Part shown: positions 1 to 5,681 of the stretch, piece by piece
How the letters are laid out: each line of letters opens with the position of its first letter
How positions within the stretch are numbered: position 1 is the stretch's first letter
DNA from: Marinosulfonomonas sp.
Lineage (GTDB): Bacteria > Pseudomonadota > Alphaproteobacteria > Rhodobacterales > Rhodobacteraceae
Length of the DNA stretch: 5,937 nucleotides
Direction: 5' to 3'
NCBI GenBank assembly: GCA_015494385.1
Contig: WGBJ01000477.1
Coordinates: forward strand, 1-5,937
Translations under genes and position numbers: made by a program
The notes under the pieces: model-generated
Seen by the model: only the letters and a program-made list of their open reading frames with translations
The model's database searches: none
Told to the model about the DNA's origin: nothing

Positions 1-591
1 ACTATGGCCAAGCGAGACGAGCACTCCTGCATCCGTCAGGGTTTTGATCTGCTCGGGTGTGACGTTTTCAGGCGCAACCGTCACCAGCAGGATCGGCAGG
101 CGTTTCACAGCATCCAGCAGCAGGTCCATGTCCGCTGGCTCCATCTTGCGGATCAGGTCGGGGTTATGCGCCCCTTTGCGGGCAACCGACAGATGCGGGC
201 CTTCGATATGCAACCCGATGATGCCGGGGACATGGGCGGCAATTGCCTGCTCCACGGCGTCAATCGCGGCGCGGACATGTTCGGGTGTGTCGGTGATCAG
301 GGTGGGCAAAAGCGAAGTGGTGCCGCAACGGGCATGGGCCTGTGCGATGGTGCGCAGGGTATCGACCCATTGGGCGTCATTAAACAACACCCCGCCGCCG
401 CCGTTCACTTGCAGATCGACAAAACCCGGGGCGATGGTGCCGCCGGGCAGGGGGTGGATGTCGGCATTTGCCGGAATGTCCCCTTCCAGAACAACACCGG
501 CTATGCGACTTCCGTCGACCAAAAGGGCGGAATTCCTGTGGCGGATATGGCCGTCGAAAACATCGGCACCGGTATAGGCGGTCAGGGTCAT
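1..591 (-). CDS. nagA: N-acetylglucosamine-6-phosphate deacetylase, N-terminal part
   Basis: The enzyme removes the acetyl group from GlcNAc-6-phosphate in the cytoplasm, giving glucosamine-6-phosphate and acetate. Translating the minus strand from the ATG at 591 gives 197 uninterrupted residues that run off the left edge; the family is usually about 380 residues, so roughly half is present. Visible landmarks are APGFVDLQVNGGGG (about 54-67, the amidohydrolase entry strand and glycine-rich loop), HIEGPH (128-133, E130 being the expected metal-ligand glutamate), KGAHN (139-143), TVAPE (about 171-175) and LGHS at the end (H196 is the expected metal-binding histidine). The ATG lies in an ATGA overlap (588-591) with the stop of the upstream deaminase gene, which fixes the start and implies translational coupling. 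It is the last gene of the leftward operon visible here. The identification is secure; completeness beyond the window is unknown. Confidence 0.95.
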   Translation of the reverse strand, partial: MTLTAYTGADVFDGHIRHRNSALLVDGSRIAGVVLEGDIPANADIHPLPGGTIAPGFVDLQVNGGGGVLFNDAQWVDTLRTIAQAHARCGTTSLLPTLITDTPEHVRAAIDAVEQAIAAHVPGIIGLHIEGPHLSVARKGAHNPDLIRKMEPADMDLLLDAVKRLPILLVTVAPENVTPEQIKTLTDAGVLVSLGHS

Positions 592-1619
592 CGGGTTTCG
601 GTCACTTTTTTCAGATGGCGCGGGGCATCGGGGTTGATCCCGCGCGCGGTGGCAAGGCGTTCGACCATCGCATAGAACGAGGTGATCAGCGAAATCGGGT
701 CGGTCAGCGGATGGTCTGTGCGGACATGCTCCAGTCGCGCGGCGGTTTTGCATTTGTCCGAGGTCACGAACACCTTTGCGCCCTTGGCCGCGATGGCATC
801 GGCGACCTGAACCAAAGCATCTTCGGCGGCATCCGCCGCGGTCAGGCCCAGCACAGGGAAATCCGCACCAACGATGGACACGGGGCCATGCAGCACCTCG
901 GCCGAGGAATAGGATTCGGCGTGGATCTGGCAGGTTTCCTTGAATTTCAGCGCGGCTTCGTTCGACATGGCCCATGACGGTCCGCGCCCGAGGGTAAAGA
1001 CCGAGGAATGACCATCCAGAGCATCGCGCAGGTTTGGCCAATGGGTTTGACAGGCCCGCGCCAGTTGGTCGGGCAGGGCGTGGATGGCGGCCATCAGTTC
1101 GGCATCATCTTTCCAGCGGGCCAGCAGCAGCAGGGCGGCAACCGCGGAATTGACGAATGTTTTGGTCGCCGCCACGCTTAATTCCGGTCCGGCGTGGATA
1201 TCGATGGTGTGCTGGCTGGCCTTGGCCAAGGGCGACACGGGGTCATTGGTGATGGCCAGTGTCAGCGCCCCCTGATCCGTGGCCGATTGGGCCATGGCAA
1301 CAATATCGGGGCTTTTGCCCGATTGCGAGATCGAGATGCAGGCGGCGCGTTTCAGCTTTAGCGGCGTGTCATAGATCGAGGCGATGGACGGCCCCAGAGA
1401 CGCCACCGGCACCCCCAGCAGCAATTCGCTGGCATATTTCAGATAGGTTGCCACATGGTCGGACGATCCGCGCGCGACCGTGGCCAGAAAGGCGGGGCTG
1501 GACTGGCGCAGGGTATCGGCGGCGGCGTCAATCGTGCCCAGATCGCGGGTCAGCAGGCGATCCACCGCATCAGGGATTTCCAGCACCTCGCGGCGCATGT
1601 TGCTCATGGTGTCTTGCAT
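588..1619 (-). CDS. GlmS-like glucosamine-6-phosphate deaminase (NagB-II type, double SIS domain)
   Basis: A 343-residue cytoplasmic protein of two SIS sugar-phosphate isomerase domains without the glutaminase domain of GlmS. It is therefore expected to run in the catabolic direction, from glucosamine-6-phosphate to fructose-6-phosphate and ammonia. SIS1 shows ARGSSDH (49-55), SISQSGKSPD (96-105) and GPELSVAATKTF (144-155). SIS2 shows LGRGPSWAMSNEAALKFKE (about 210-228) and SAEVLHGP (239-246). E228 and H244 are 16 residues apart, as are the GlmS isomerase residues E488 and H504 of E. coli. K338 in the C-terminal DAPRHLKKVTETR aligns with GlmS K603. The ATG at 1619 shares one base with the stop of the regulator gene (TGATG) and has AAGGG upstream; in-frame ATGs at residues 5 and 8 are weaker choices. 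The stop overlaps the nagA start. Its place directly before nagA supports deaminase over other SIS-family activities. Confidence 0.9.
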   Translation of the reverse strand: MQDTMSNMRREVLEIPDAVDRLLTRDLGTIDAAADTLRQSSPAFLATVARGSSDHVATYLKYASELLLGVPVASLGPSIASIYDTPLKLKRAACISISQSGKSPDIVAMAQSATDQGALTLAITNDPVSPLAKASQHTIDIHAGPELSVAATKTFVNSAVAALLLLARWKDDAELMAAIHALPDQLARACQTHWPNLRDALDGHSSVFTLGRGPSWAMSNEAALKFKETCQIHAESYSSAEVLHGPVSIVGADFPVLGLTAADAAEDALVQVADAIAAKGAKVFVTSDKCKTAARLEHVRTDHPLTDPISLITSFYAMVERLATARGINPDAPRHLKKVTETR

Positions 1620-2386
1620 CAGGTGCCCTTGCTGTTTGACAGGCGCAGTTCGGCCACGAAATCATAGGCATCGCTGCGGTAAATGGATCGGGTAAATTCG
1701 ACAACGCGCCCTTCGGGCAGATACGAGGTGCGCTCGATCTTCAATCCGGCCGTGTGGGGTTCGACATCCAGCAGATCGGCGTCGCGATCATCCAGATTGA
1801 TCGCGGTGATTTTCTGGATCGCGCGCACGGGGCGGTGCCCGCTGGCATCCAGCGCGGCATATAGGGATTCCTGCACCAGCGTCGGATTGGGCAGCACATC
1901 GACCGGCAGGGATGCGCGTTCAATCGCCATTGGCCGCCCGTCCGCCAGGCGCAGGCGGGCAAGGCGGGAAACGGAATCGCCCGCACTTAAACCCAGTGCG
2001 ACCACCTCTTCGGGCGAGGGCAGGAACAGCCCGCGTTCCAGCCACAGGGCTTTGGTCTCCATCCCGCGGCGCGACATGTCTTCGGTGAAGGATGTCAGCT
2101 GTGACAGCGACTGTTCCACCCGTGGCGGGCGCGAGGCCACGAAAGAGCCTGACCCGTGCCGCTGCACCACCGCGCCATCATCGGCCAGCGCCTGAATGGC
2201 CTTGCGCACGGTGACGCGCGACAGGTCGGTCAGGGCGGCGATTTCGCGTTCACTGGGCAGGGGGGTGTCGGGTTGCAGCAGGCCGCTGTCGATCGCCTGA
2301 TCCAGACGGCGGCGCAATTGCAGGTATCGCGGGCCGGACGCAGGCGCCAGCCAGTTTTCCGGCTTCAGGAATTCGTCCATCTTCAT
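1619..2386 (-). CDS. GntR-family transcriptional regulator, HutC/NagR subfamily (UTRA domain)
   Basis: A 255-residue cytoplasmic DNA-binding protein. Residues about 19-85 form the GntR winged helix, with LPSEREIAALTDLSRVTVRKAIQAL (43-67) as helix-turn-helix and the wing QRHGSGSFV (75-83). Residues about 98-248 match a UTRA effector-binding domain, including RLARLRLADGRPMAIERASLP (141-161) and VVEFTRSIYRSDAYDF (228-243). In this subfamily the ligand is often a sugar phosphate such as GlcN-6-P or GlcNAc-6-P, which relieves repression. That role here is inferred from its position inside an amino-sugar operon. The ATG at 2386 lies in an ATGA overlap (2383-2386) with the kinase stop, and a GGGGGA stretch precedes it; M3 is a possible alternative start. 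As the second gene of the operon it would control its own expression, probably through the repeated elements at 3265-3284 and 3377-3396. Confidence 0.92.
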   Translation of the reverse strand: MKMDEFLKPENWLAPASGPRYLQLRRRLDQAIDSGLLQPDTPLPSEREIAALTDLSRVTVRKAIQALADDGAVVQRHGSGSFVASRPPRVEQSLSQLTSFTEDMSRRGMETKALWLERGLFLPSPEEVVALGLSAGDSVSRLARLRLADGRPMAIERASLPVDVLPNPTLVQESLYAALDASGHRPVRAIQKITAINLDDRDADLLDVEPHTAGLKIERTSYLPEGRVVEFTRSIYRSDAYDFVAELRLSNSKGT

Positions 2387-3264
2387 GACGCATCCCCCAT
2401 CCTTGATGCCAGCAGCAAGGCACCATCAAGGGCAGATCCCTTGGGCATGACCACCTGTCCGGCAAAAGAGGCCGGCAGGAAATTTGCATAATGCGGCCCC
2501 AGCCCGCCGGTCAGGCACAGGGGTTCGTCCGGCCTGTATCCCAGCGTGTTCAGCGCCTTGACGATGTAATCCGCCCCTTCGCGCATCAGGCCGGTTGCGA
2601 CTGGATCGCCCTTGTTCGCTGCCGTAACCACCAGCGGGGCCAGTTCGCCGAATTCGGCCGGTGTGGCGCCGTTGCTGAATTCATAAACCGTATGCGGGTT
2701 GTTGTTGTATTTCGCCAGTGTTTCCCGGGTCAGGTCGCTGTGGGGGTCAACACCGTCGGCGCACAGGATGACCTGTTTCAACAGGTTGTGCCCCAGCCAC
2801 GCGCCCGATGCCTGATCGCCCAGCCGGAACCCCCAGCCACCAACATAGTTTGTCCTATCCCCCGTGCTGCGGGCCACAAAGGAACCGGTGCCGATTGCCG
2901 CAACCGCCCCGTCGCCTCCGGCCAATGCGCCGGTGACGGTGGTGGCGCGATCCTCGACCACTTTGGCCTGCGCAAAGGGCAGGATTTCAGCAATGAAACG
3001 GGCATCATCTTGGTCACGGATACCCGCAAGGCCGATAAAGGCGCGGGCCGATTTCAGCGCCTCCTGGTCCAGCCCTGCATCACGGCGGGCGGCATCAATC
3101 GCGGCCAGAATATTGTCGCGGGCCTCTTGCGGGGTATAGGTCGGGTTGGCGGGGCCGCCCTTGGCCGTTCCAAGGATATTGCGATCCGCATCGGCAATCG
3201 CCACGCGGCACCCCGTGCCGCCGCCGTCGATTCCCACAAGAATGGTGCTGTTTTGATCAGACAT
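2383..3264 (-). CDS. BadF/BcrAD-type ATPase, probable N-acetylglucosamine / N-acetylmuramate kinase
   Basis: A 293-residue ASKHA-fold sugar kinase that probably phosphorylates the imported amino sugar at O6 with ATP. Motifs in order are ILVGIDGGGTGCR (8-20, phosphate-1 loop), VVEDR (102-106; D105 sits where human NAGK has its catalytic aspartate), AAIGTGSF (122-129, phosphate-2 loop), GGWGFRLGDQASGAWLG (142-158, typical of this kinase family) and CLTGGLG (250-256, adenosine loop). The family includes GlcNAc kinases, glucosamine kinases and, to my knowledge, a MurNAc/GlcNAc kinase (MurK) of Clostridium. The divergent murQ-like gene makes a dual GlcNAc/MurNAc substrate attractive, but this is inference and glucosamine is also possible. 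The ATG at 3264 is preceded by AAAGG at 6-nt spacing, inside the repeated element 3265-3284. It is the first gene of the leftward operon, and its stop overlaps the regulator start by four bases. Confidence 0.87.
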   Translation of the reverse strand: MSDQNSTILVGIDGGGTGCRVAIADADRNILGTAKGGPANPTYTPQEARDNILAAIDAARRDAGLDQEALKSARAFIGLAGIRDQDDARFIAEILPFAQAKVVEDRATTVTGALAGGDGAVAAIGTGSFVARSTGDRTNYVGGWGFRLGDQASGAWLGHNLLKQVILCADGVDPHSDLTRETLAKYNNNPHTVYEFSNGATPAEFGELAPLVVTAANKGDPVATGLMREGADYIVKALNTLGYRPDEPLCLTGGLGPHYANFLPASFAGQVVMPKGSALDGALLLASRMGDAS

Positions 3265-3284
3265 ATAATACCTTTATAATACCT
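3265..3284 (-). promoter_or_regulatory. Putative operator, left copy (tandem AGGTATTAT half-sites)
   Basis: On the minus strand AGGTATTAT occurs at 3284-3276 and again at 3273-3265, separated by AA, giving an 11-bp period (about one helical turn). The copy ends exactly at the base before the kinase ATG, so the second half-site also supplies the AAAGG ribosome-binding sequence. It matches the right copy at 19 of 20 positions in opposite orientation. Binding by the GntR regulator of this operon is inferred from position and repetition. Part of the sequence could be conserved only because it is a ribosome-binding site. Confidence 0.6.
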
Positions 3285-3306
3285 CTTGCAAAAATGGAAG
3301 GCTGTA

Positions 3307-3319
3307 AAATGGGCCATTT
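3307..3319. repeat. Perfect 13-bp palindrome AAATGG-G-CCATTT
   Basis: Six-base arms AAATGG (3307-3312) and CCATTT (3314-3319) flank one central G. A further AAATGG is at 3292-3297 and a further CCATTT at 3344-3349, so the hexamer occurs four times within 58 bp. The palindrome lies between the two putative operators and could be a site for a second, unidentified regulator. Chance in AT-rich DNA cannot be excluded. Confidence 0.4.
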
Positions 3320-3368
3320 ACATGAATTATTGGAAATTCAGCACCATTTAGGGCAAAAGCATTGGGGA

Positions 3369-3396
3369 TAGACAAAAGGTATTAAAAAGGTATTAT
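3369..3396 (+). promoter_or_regulatory. Candidate sigma-70 promoter of the murQ-transporter operon
   Basis: TAGACA at 3369-3374 matches the -35 consensus at five of six positions. TATTAT at 3391-3396 matches the -10 consensus at five of six, with a 16-bp spacer. Transcription would begin near 3403 and give a leader of about 20 nt containing GGGGGA before the ATG at 3424. The -10 lies inside the second half-site of the right putative operator. Confidence 0.5.
3377..3396 (+). promoter_or_regulatory. Putative operator, right copy (tandem AGGTATTA half-sites)
   Basis: On the plus strand AGGTATTAA (3377-3385) and AGGTATTAT (3388-3396) are separated by AA, with the same 11-bp period as the left copy and one mismatch to it over 20 bases. 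It fills the spacer and -10 of the candidate murQ promoter, the usual place for a repressor site. The two copies face each other across 92 bp, which would allow joint control of both operons. The binding protein is not proven by sequence alone. Confidence 0.62.
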
Positions 3397-3423
3397 TTGA
3401 AAAAGAATCCTTGGGGGAATCAT

Positions 3424-4320
3424 ATGGCGCTGCCGCAAACCGAAGCTGTTTCAACGGAGTGTTCCGGCATTGATACCATGCCGGATGCCGCTGTACTGGC
3501 GCGGGTGCTGGCGGGTCAAAAGGCGGCGATTGCGGCGGTCGAAGCCGCGATGGTTCCGATTGCAGCGGCGGCGGATATGATGGCCGATACGCTGCGCGGT
3601 GGAGGGCGACTGGTCTATGCTGCTGCGGGTTCCTCGGCACTGATGGCGATTGCAGACGGGCTGGAACTGGGCGGGACATTCGGCATTGCACCCGATCGCA
3701 TCCGCCTGTTGATGGCGGGCGGATTGCCGGTGGACGCCGCGATGCCCGGTCACACCGAAGACGATGTTTCCGAGGCCGCGCAGGCCGCAAAACACATCCA
3801 TCGCGGTGATGTGGTGATCGCGGTGACGGCCAGCGGCAGCACCCCATATCCCTGCACCATTTCCGAACTGGCCCAAAAGGCGGGTGCGCGCACCATCGGT
3901 ATTGCCAATAATGCAGACGCACCACTGTTTGCGACGTCGGATATTGCCATCCACCTGCCCACCCCGCCCGAAGTGATCGGCGGCTCGACCCGTCTGGGTG
4001 CGGCCACGGCGCAAAAGGCGGCGCTGAATATGATGTCCACCCTGATGGGGATCAAACTGGGCCATGTGCACGACGGCATGATGGTGAACCTGCTGGCCGA
4101 CAATGCCAAACTGCGCCAGCGCGCGGCGGGGATGGTTGCGGCCATTGCCGGTGTGGATGACGCCCGCGCGCACGCCTGCTTGCAAGCCAGTGGCGGGGCG
4201 GTGAAACCGGCCGTGCTGTTGGCGGCGGGGGTGGATGGTCTGGGACAGGCCAAGGCAATGCTGGACACGGCACGGGGCAACCTGCGGGCCGCCCTGAAGG
4301 ACTGCGGATTTTATGAATGA
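3424..4320 (+). CDS. murQ: MurQ-like N-acetylmuramic acid 6-phosphate etherase (SIS domain)
   Basis: The predicted cytoplasmic lyase cleaves the D-lactyl ether of MurNAc-6-phosphate to give GlcNAc-6-phosphate and D-lactate, feeding NagA. From the ATG at 3424 the protein is 298 residues, the same as E. coli MurQ. GGGRLVYAAAGSS (59-71) and AVTASGSTPY (133-142) are SIS sugar-phosphate loops. E81 and E112 align with the E. coli MurQ catalytic pair E83 and E114 with the same 31-residue separation. PPEVIGGSTRLGAATAQKAALNMMST (181-206) matches the MurQ/GCKR signature, except that the usual basic residue after STR-L is glycine. The GTSGRLG loop is also changed to GSSALMA, so the protein is a diverged member. 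GGGGGA (3413-3418) precedes the chosen ATG. A TTG at 3397 would add nine residues but would fall before the likely transcript start. It is the first gene of the rightward operon, 35 bp before the binding-protein gene. Confidence 0.83.
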   Translation: MALPQTEAVSTECSGIDTMPDAAVLARVLAGQKAAIAAVEAAMVPIAAAADMMADTLRGGGRLVYAAAGSSALMAIADGLELGGTFGIAPDRIRLLMAGGLPVDAAMPGHTEDDVSEAAQAAKHIHRGDVVIAVTASGSTPYPCTISELAQKAGARTIGIANNADAPLFATSDIAIHLPTPPEVIGGSTRLGAATAQKAALNMMSTLMGIKLGHVHDGMMVNLLADNAKLRQRAAGMVAAIAGVDDARAHACLQASGGAVKPAVLLAAGVDGLGQAKAMLDTARGNLRAALKDCGFYE

Positions 4321-4326
4321 CGACGC

Positions 4327-4357
4327 GAAATAATATTAACCAAGGGAGAAATAATAT
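4327..4357 (+). repeat. Short direct repeat GAAATAATAT in the murQ-binding protein gap
   Basis: GAAATAATAT occurs at 4327-4336 and 4348-4357, a 21-bp period, the second copy running into the start codon. It may only keep the translation start unstructured. No known element is recognised. Confidence 0.35.
4343..4348 (+). promoter_or_regulatory. Strong ribosome-binding site of the sugar-binding protein gene
   Basis: AGGGAG lies 7 nt before the ATG at 4356 in an AT-rich, low-structure stretch. It decides the start: an in-frame ATG at 4317, overlapping the murQ stop, would put this site inside the coding sequence and add 13 polar residues ahead of the signal peptide. Confidence 0.75.
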
Positions 4358-5612
4358 GAAACTGAAACTAGGTATGGCGCTGATGGCGACCACTATTCTT
4401 GGCTCGGCCCTGGCGGCCACAGCCGAGGACGTGACCATTTCGATCGAAAGCTGGCGCAATGATGACCTGACCATCTGGCAGGACAAAATCATTCCGGCAT
4501 TCGAGGCCTCGCACCCCGGTATCAAGGTGAAATTCACCCCCACAGCACCGGCAGAATATAACGCCGCGCTGAACAGCAAACTGGATGCAGGATCGGCCGG
4601 TGACCTGATCACCTGCCGCCCGTTCGATGTTTCGCTGGCGATCTATGAAAAGGGCCAGCTGGCCGATCTGACCGGTCTGGAAGCGATGAACAGCTTTGGC
4701 CCCGTTGCCAAATCCGGCTGGAGCACCGACGACGGCTCGGCCACATTCTGTGTGCCGATGGCATCCGTGATCCACGGCTTTATCTATAACAAAGACGCCT
4801 TCAAGGAACTGGGTGTGTCGGTTCCCGCCACCGAGGATGAATTCTTTGCCGTTCTGGACAAGATCAAGGAAGATGGCAATTACATCCCGATGGCCATGGG
4901 CACCAACGACCAGTGGGAAGCGGCCACAATGGGGTATTACAACATCGGCCCGAACTACTGGAAAGGCGAAGAAGGCCGTCTGGGCCTGATCAACGGTACG
5001 CAAAAGCTGACGGACAAGCCCTGGGTTGACGCATTTGCCTCGCTGTCCAAATGGGGGGACTATCTGGGCGACGGTTACGAGGCCCAGACATACCCCGACA
5101 GCCAGAACCTGTTCACCCTTGGCCGTGCGGCGATCTATCCTGCCGGGTCTTGGGAAATCAGCGGCTTTAACACGCAGGCCGATTTTGAAATGGGTGCCTT
5201 CTATCCGCCGGTCAAGAATGCTGGCGATACCTGCTATATCTCGGATCACACCGATATTGCGATGGGTATGAATGCAGCCACTAAACATCCCGAAGAAACC
5301 AAGGCGTTTTTGAACTGGATGGGCAGCGAAGAGTTTGCCTCGCTTTATGCCAATGCCTTGCCGGGCTTCTTCTCGCTGTCGAACCACACGGTTACGATGG
5401 AAGATCCGCTGGCACAGGAATTCGTCAGCTGGCGCGGCAAATGTGAAAGCACGATCCGCCCGACCTATCAGATCCTGTCGCGTGGCGAGCCTAATCTGGA
5501 AACAGAAATGTGGAACGCTTCGGTGGCTGTGATCAAAGGCAGCGAAACCCCCGAAGCCGCTGCAGCCCGCCTGCAAGAAGGTCTGGCCAGCTGGTACGAA
5601 CCGCAAAAATAA
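4356..5612 (+). CDS. ABC transporter sugar-binding protein (family 1, CUT1 type), periplasmic
   Basis: A 418-residue extracellular solute-binding protein that should capture the amino sugar (or a small oligosaccharide of it) in the periplasm and deliver it to the membrane permeases. Residues 1-23 are a signal peptide: a KLK n-region, a hydrophobic MALMATTILGSALA core and an ATA-ED cleavage site. No lipobox cysteine is present, so it is a soluble protein. The mature part starts with the typical family 1 layout VTISIESW (26-33) and IIPAFEASHPGIKVKF (45-60). It continues with AEYNAALNSKLDAGSAGDLI (66-85), GFIYNKDAFKELGV (141-154), LFTLGRAAIYPAGSWEI (252-268) and HPEETKAFLNWMGSEEF (311-327). Four cysteines (87, 132, 293, 363) could form disulfides. 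GlcNAc or MurNAc as ligand is inferred from the neighbours; the family also binds many other sugars. It is 35 bp after murQ and 69 bp before the permease gene. Confidence 0.92.
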   Translation: MKLKLGMALMATTILGSALAATAEDVTISIESWRNDDLTIWQDKIIPAFEASHPGIKVKFTPTAPAEYNAALNSKLDAGSAGDLITCRPFDVSLAIYEKGQLADLTGLEAMNSFGPVAKSGWSTDDGSATFCVPMASVIHGFIYNKDAFKELGVSVPATEDEFFAVLDKIKEDGNYIPMAMGTNDQWEAATMGYYNIGPNYWKGEEGRLGLINGTQKLTDKPWVDAFASLSKWGDYLGDGYEAQTYPDSQNLFTLGRAAIYPAGSWEISGFNTQADFEMGAFYPPVKNAGDTCYISDHTDIAMGMNAATKHPEETKAFLNWMGSEEFASLYANALPGFFSLSNHTVTMEDPLAQEFVSWRGKCESTIRPTYQILSRGEPNLETEMWNASVAVIKGSETPEAAAARLQEGLASWYEPQK

Positions 5613-5635
5613 GCGGTTGATCTAAACGAAAATGT

Positions 5636-5659
5636 CCCGGCCGGCACAGACCGGCCGGG
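5636..5659 (+). terminator. Intercistronic GC-rich hairpin between binding protein and permease genes
   Basis: CCCGGCCGG (5636-5644) and CCGGCCGGG (5651-5659) form a perfect 9-bp stem with the loop CACAGA; a U-G pair at 5635/5660 can extend it. No T-run follows (the next bases are GTAAATTGGGG), so a simple intrinsic terminator is unlikely. In many ABC sugar operons a hairpin after the binding-protein gene protects its mRNA from 3' decay or partly stops transcription, giving more binding protein than permease. That function is inferred here. Confidence 0.6.
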
Positions 5660-5681
5660 GTAAATTGGGGGAAAGCAAAGC

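Larger units (their letters stand above)
3265..3423. promoter_or_regulatory. Divergent control region between kinase and murQ operons
   Basis: This 159-bp AT-rich gap separates two head-to-head start codons in otherwise GC-rich DNA, so it should hold both promoters. It contains two inverted copies of a 20-bp tandem-repeat element at its ends, a 13-bp palindrome at 3307-3319 and further AAATGG/CCATTT copies. A promoter-like pair is visible for the rightward operon. For the leftward operon I found no -35/-10 pair with good spacing; TTTACA (minus strand, 3308-3303) is a possible -35, but the nearest TATTAT is 21 bp away, which is too far. Confidence 0.8.

Noticed and set aside
4..675. 223-codon open frame on the plus strand at the left edge
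   Set aside because: The minus strand encodes an unmistakable NagA N-terminus with its metal-site motifs; the plus frame is its antisense shadow.
2491..3279. 262-codon open frame on the plus strand, antisense to the kinase
   Set aside because: The opposite strand carries all kinase motifs in order. This frame has no recognisable family features and would read through the divergent control region.
3451..4185. 244-codon minus-strand frame over murQ
   Set aside because: His/Gly/Arg-rich low-information translation antisense to a MurQ-like protein with conserved catalytic glutamates; not a gene.
4317..4355. Upstream in-frame ATG for the binding protein, overlapping the murQ stop
   Set aside because: It would place the strong AGGGAG site inside the coding sequence and put 13 polar residues ahead of the signal peptide. 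The ATG at 4356 is better in both respects.
4368..5606. 412-codon open frame on the minus strand, antisense to the binding-protein gene
   Set aside because: It mirrors the codon pattern of a clear signal-peptide-bearing family 1 binding protein. Its translation shows no recognisable domain and it has no ribosome-binding context; it is a GC-driven shadow.
5636..5670. Classical rho-independent terminator ending the rightward operon
   Set aside because: The stem is perfect but no T-run follows, and a permease gene with its own ribosome-binding site starts 23 bp after the stem.
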